A stretch of 36,493 nt of DNA from an uncultured Nitratireductor sp. GTDB lineage: Bacteria; Pseudomonadota; Alphaproteobacteria; Rhizobiales; Rhizobiaceae. Below, piece after piece: positions 33,607-36,493 of the stretch (position 1 is the stretch's first letter; each line of letters opens with the position of its first letter). Position numbers and translations under genes: made by a program. The stretch lies in the NCBI RefSeq assembly GCF_913053745.1, contig NZ_CAJXGF010000026.1, positions 1 through 36,493 on the forward strand, read 5' to 3'. The notes beneath the pieces are model-generated. The model was given only the letters and a program-made list of their open reading frames with translations. It was not told the origin of the DNA and did not search any database.

Positions 33607-34098
33607 AACAAGGGAAGAAGATGTTCACAAATCTAGGGGTTATTCCCCCCGCCGAAAGAGCGGAAGCTAGAGGTATTGACGGGGTATCCACTCCACCGCC
33701 TAGTCTGCCACCCACCACGCTTAAGCCCTAAATACAAAGTTCCGATGGAAGGCGAGGTAGGGCATCTGCTCCGGACGGAACGGCCCGCAGTTCCTGCGTG
33801 GATCTGGCAGGGATTCTGCTTCTGGAAGTGCGCAATCACCCGATGGGGTGATTGCCTCTGACCGCACTCCTTTCAACAATGCTCTCAAGTATCCGTTGCG
33901 ATCACTGGGGCGACGGCTGTAGCGCTGAGGAGGACACCAAATAATCCAACTTCAATCAGCTTTCGCCCTCGCGCTGCTTGCCGCAGTTGACAGCATGCAC
34001 GCAGAACAAGGTTCGGACGTCATCACCTCCGCACTCGATCAATCGAAGGTGCATCCCTCGATTAATACACGATCATCGCTTCAAGGGAGAATTTCGCG
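33607..34098. other. Intergenic region with a perfect hairpin
   Basis: About 490 bp between the IS3 remnant and a secreted-protein gene. It contains the hairpin at 33832-33855 and, from 33929, a GGAGGA motif followed by an open frame that lacks a usual start codon (33941-34102; residues include FALALLAAV). No other gene was recognised. Confidence 0.4.
33832..33855. other. Perfect 10-bp hairpin
   Basis: GCAATCACCC (33832-33841), loop GATG, GGGTGATTGC (33846-33855). It stands isolated from any gene end and lacks a U-run, so the role is unclear: an IS end, a protein-binding palindrome or a transcript end. Confidence 0.6.
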
Positions 34099-34848
34099 AT
34101 GAAAATTCTTACCGTATTTGCCTCAATTCTGTTTCTTTTATTCCCAGCGAAAAAAGTCGCTTCTGATGAACTAGAATGCGACTATTTTAAAACCATCGCG
34201 TCGAGCGCTTGGGCGCTGCGAGAAAGTAGAAAATCAAAGCCAGAAATATTTGATAAACTTAATATCGAATCAGGAAGCATGGAAGAATTCTTATATAATT
34301 TATTCTCCGGACAGGCGGATGATATGGAGTACGCTCTTTCTGATATCGCCAGCAGTTCACAAATTTACGATCAGTACAATAAGGTTGTTGAGGATCTATG
34401 CAAAAACGGATCCCTGAAAGACCTATATGACGCCTGGAACGGTAAAGAAGAGACAAACGAGGTTTCGAATACGGATACGACCCGTCCATCGCCATCTAAC
34501 TTCCCAAAAGCCGGAGAGTGCTCCCATACTTCTTCGCGAGAGGAAGATCATCTTATCGATTCAATATCGTGGAACGGCAATAAAGCAGATATCAAAGCGC
34601 ACTTGTCTGAGAAGATATACAAGGGAACGGTATCAGGACTTCGGAGAAATTGGGAAGGATTCCGATTTTCTGCGTTCTTCGATCACGATGTTCTTGGCCC
34701 TGTCGAGGTGTTGGTAGTTTCCGATGAAGTTGGCGGTTCTGTTCAATACAGACAAGCAGCCGTCTCCTATAAAACCACGGAAAGCGGAGATAGAGTAATC
34801 GGTTCGCTACAAGGATTTCTGATCATAGATTGCAATGTGGAAAACTGA
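34099..34848 (+). CDS. Secreted hypothetical protein, AT-rich
   Basis: A 249-residue protein starting at ATG 34099 with GGGAGA 8 nt upstream. MKILTVFASILFLLFPAKKVAS is a clear signal peptide. The mature part is acidic and Ser/Asp/Glu-rich, with an N-terminal helical segment (25-110), a low-complexity Thr/Ser/Pro linker (118-135) and a C-terminal domain of alternating strands (145-249, ISWNGNKADIKAHL, FRFSAFFDHDVLGPVEVLVVSDE, IGSLQGFLIIDCNVEN). Its GC content is visibly lower than that of the neighbours, which suggests transfer. No family was recognised. It is followed 57 nt later by a second exported protein on the same strand. Confidence 0.8.
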   Translation: MKILTVFASILFLLFPAKKVASDELECDYFKTIASSAWALRESRKSKPEIFDKLNIESGSMEEFLYNLFSGQADDMEYALSDIASSSQIYDQYNKVVEDLCKNGSLKDLYDAWNGKEETNEVSNTDTTRPSPSNFPKAGECSHTSSREEDHLIDSISWNGNKADIKAHLSEKIYKGTVSGLRRNWEGFRFSAFFDHDVLGPVEVLVVSDEVGGSVQYRQAAVSYKTTESGDRVIGSLQGFLIIDCNVEN

Positions 34849-34905
34849 TGCGTGTATCATAAAACTTTTTACTGGAATATGCATTGTTATATGGAGATCG
34901 CACCA

Positions 34906-35418
34906 ATGCGAGGAGTTTCTCTCAAAATATACTTACTCACACTCGCTGCAACGATTTCGGTCGTCTCTCAGCCGATCAACGCCGAGCCATCCGGAACCGC
35001 GCTGCCCGAACGAGTTCTCCATATGCTGCAGGAAGACGGTGCGGCACAATTCTTGCCGATTGCGATCAGCGGCGATCCCATCATCGATGCCCGCCTCAAT
35101 GGTGTGGCGTACAATGTCTATTTTATCTGTGACAACGGGCAAAACTGCATTGCCATGACGTTCCGTGGCGAGGTCGAAGAATCCCCATCGTGGGAACGCG
35201 TAGACGAAATTCGGAAGACATTTCCAGAAGCGGAAATCACCGAAGACATGAATGGAAGCCTGGAGTTCGAGGTCGTTGTTTATCTCGATACACTCGTTTC
35301 AGATGATTCCGGAATGCACAGGGCATCGTTCAAATACAAGCGTTCCGACGAGACCGTCGGTTCATTCGGCGAAATATACGCCAGATGGACACATCTCATT
35401 GGCATGATAGGAGGTTAG
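34906..35418 (+). CDS. Exported protein, YbjN-like fold possible
   Basis: A 170-residue protein. The start is ATG 34906 with GGAG 9 nt upstream; an open frame exists from 34852 but it places a longer, poor leader before the signal peptide. MRGVSLKIYLLTLAATISVVSQPINA is the signal peptide. The mature part has G-V-A-Y-N-V-Y-F-I-C-D-N-G-Q-N-C, then WERVDEIRKTFPEAEITEDMNGSLEFEVVVYLDT, a layout reminiscent of periplasmic YbjN-domain proteins (paired cysteines followed by a helix, then strands). It probably forms a two-gene unit with the AT-rich secreted protein upstream. The function is unknown; the YbjN likeness is tentative. Confidence 0.7.
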   Translation: MRGVSLKIYLLTLAATISVVSQPINAEPSGTALPERVLHMLQEDGAAQFLPIAISGDPIIDARLNGVAYNVYFICDNGQNCIAMTFRGEVEESPSWERVDEIRKTFPEAEITEDMNGSLEFEVVVYLDTLVSDDSGMHRASFKYKRSDETVGSFGEIYARWTHLIGMIGG

Positions 35419-35710
35419 ACAGCGGGTCGTCGTCCTCTGTCTCTATCGCCGCCTGTCCGCCCCATCGACACCGTGCCAGGCCGCGAATTGCTTGGTTCGA
35501 TCCGTTTCGCGCCCTTATCTGTCAAATATTCATGAGACGAGGAAACTTCGGTCGACGTTCCCGCTCACATCGACCTGCGCACCCGGCAATAGCAGCAGCG
35601 GACAAAGAAGGCTTCGCATCCGGAAGACCAGATGCGCAATCCGTTCAGACAGGACACGCCGTGTCGAACGGGACGCAAGATTGGGTGCAGCAATCGATAA
35701 CTCTGGTCGG
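35419..35710. other. Gap between convergent YbjN-like and LuxR-type genes
   Basis: About 290 bp between two convergent stops. Several frames are open on both strands, as expected in GC-rich DNA, but none shows a ribosome site with a recognisable product, and no terminator with a U-run was identified. Confidence 0.35.
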
Positions 35711-36448
35711 TCAGCGCGCAATGGAGCGCGCTTGCTTCGGCGCGGCGGATCGCGAATTGCGCCAACCCGAGCCGTCGAGATGCAGCATGATCTGCGTCAC
35801 TGTCGATCCGGCCAGGTCGAACTGCGAGCGCACACGCAACTTCTTGGCAAGCGATTTGTACTGTGAGCGTTTTGTCTCGTATCCGACCGCATCGGCTGTG
35901 GCGGCCTCGTGAAGCGTCAGACCTCCCAGCAACTGCTTGAGCAGGCGCAACTCGGCCGGGGTGATGCGCGACGGCCCCATGCGCCTGTTCAACAGATCGC
36001 AGAGCGTCTCGTCGTCTATGATGATCAGACGCATTCTGTCATTGGAACAGGGGAAACCGACGAACGCGATGTGATGCGCCAACGGTAGCGCGATCGAGGG
36101 CAGACCGCTTTGGCCGATAGCATTCACGAGTTCGTTGAGAAGGGCATCCGGCAAATGGCGCCGACCCGCGAGTTCGACCTTGCCTTCAGTCAGCCTGCAT
36201 TCGGCAACCACCCACCCCCCTGCAAACGCTGAATAGGCGGGCCGAGCATCGAGCGAACGCGTGTCAGGATCCGGTCGCTCGACCATGGTCCGTGCTGTCC
36301 GCACAACTGTCGTTCTTTCTTGCCATTTTCCCATCATGCAGGCGTCGACCCGCTCCGCAATCACCTGTTGGGGGGACACGCCGATAATGCCCGATCGTAT
36401 TCGACGATTGCCACCAACTATGGCCACCGGTCCATCGCCGATCGACAC
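35711..36448 (-). CDS. LuxR-type helix-turn-helix transcriptional regulator
   Basis: Up to 245 residues from GTG 36448; ATG 36337 is an alternative and would leave 208 residues. The C-terminal 65 residues form a LuxR-type helix-turn-helix: ITPAELRLLKQLLGGLTLHEAATADAVG, then KRSQYKSLAKKLRVRSQFDLAGS. The N-terminal two-thirds (about 65-165) resembles a sensory domain of unassigned type, with no response-regulator aspartate or autoinducer-binding motif seen. No clear partner lies downstream in the 290 bp before the YbjN-like gene. The signal and targets are unknown. Confidence 0.75.
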   Translation of the reverse strand: MSIGDGPVAIVGGNRRIRSGIIGVSPQQVIAERVDACMMGKWQERTTVVRTARTMVERPDPDTRSLDARPAYSAFAGGWVVAECRLTEGKVELAGRRHLPDALLNELVNAIGQSGLPSIALPLAHHIAFVGFPCSNDRMRLIIIDDETLCDLLNRRMGPSRITPAELRLLKQLLGGLTLHEAATADAVGYETKRSQYKSLAKKLRVRSQFDLAGSTVTQIMLHLDGSGWRNSRSAAPKQARSIAR

Positions 36449-36493
36449 CGCTCTTCACGGAACCCGTGCATATCGACGGGCCGCAAGGAAACA

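Noticed and set aside
35385..35912. Plus-strand frame across the end of the LuxR-type gene
   Set aside because: It overlaps two better-supported genes and has no recognisable product.

Overview
The window looks like an accessory region of an alphaproteobacterial chromosome or large replicon, probably from a member of the Hyphomicrobiales (Rhizobiales). The reasons are high-GC coding sequence, an IalB-family protein, a TRAP transporter, large type V autotransporters, OmpR- and NarL-type two-component pairs, and remnants of IS481, IS21 and IS3 elements. The genus cannot be named from sequence alone. No rRNA, tRNA or CRISPR array was seen.

Region 1 (1-6453) is an intact catabolic island. A minus-strand operon reads frlB-like sugar-phosphate deglycase, TRAP solute receptor (DctP type), DctQ, DctM, then an ornithine cyclodeaminase/mu-crystallin-type enzyme that leaves the window. 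A frlD-like PfkB kinase is transcribed divergently, and a LacI-type regulator converges on it. A near-perfect 18-bp LacI-type operator lies inside the frlB promoter. The simplest reading is TRAP uptake of a fructosyl-amine (Amadori) or similar aminosugar, phosphorylation by the kinase and splitting by the deglycase, with the cyclodeaminase-like enzyme acting on the released amine part. Substrate identity is inference.

Region 2 (about 6900-19100) is a mosaic with decayed insertion sequences (IS481 at 6948-7660, IstB/IS21 at 11845-12258, IS3 OrfA at 16615-16895) around working-looking genes. These are a NarL-type response regulator facing a membrane hybrid histidine kinase with overlapping 3' ends, an OmpA/DUF4892-like protein upstream of that kinase, a small lipoprotein, an autotransporter adhesin with a collagen-like linker coupled to an IalB-family protein, a tyrosine recombinase, and a small two-helix membrane protein.

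Region 3 (19092-27637) is a surface-protein module: a roughly 2013-residue autotransporter built from Ig-like, Calx-beta, IPT and cadherin-like repeats, divergent from a membrane histidine kinase and an OmpR-type regulator. Between them are three direct repeats with an exact 10-bp period, the layout expected for an OmpR-family binding site, placed upstream of a plausible promoter for the giant gene.

Region 4 (27638-36493) is a patchwork of small genes: a frameshifted nucleotidyltransferase, a GNAT acetyltransferase flanked by direct repeats, an ArsR-SRPBCC fusion with a palindromic operator and probably a leaderless message, a DUF1761 gene broken by one stop codon, a NYN/OST-HTH protein beside a DUF2726 nuclease-like protein, another IS3 OrfA remnant, two AT-richer secreted proteins, and a LuxR-type regulator.
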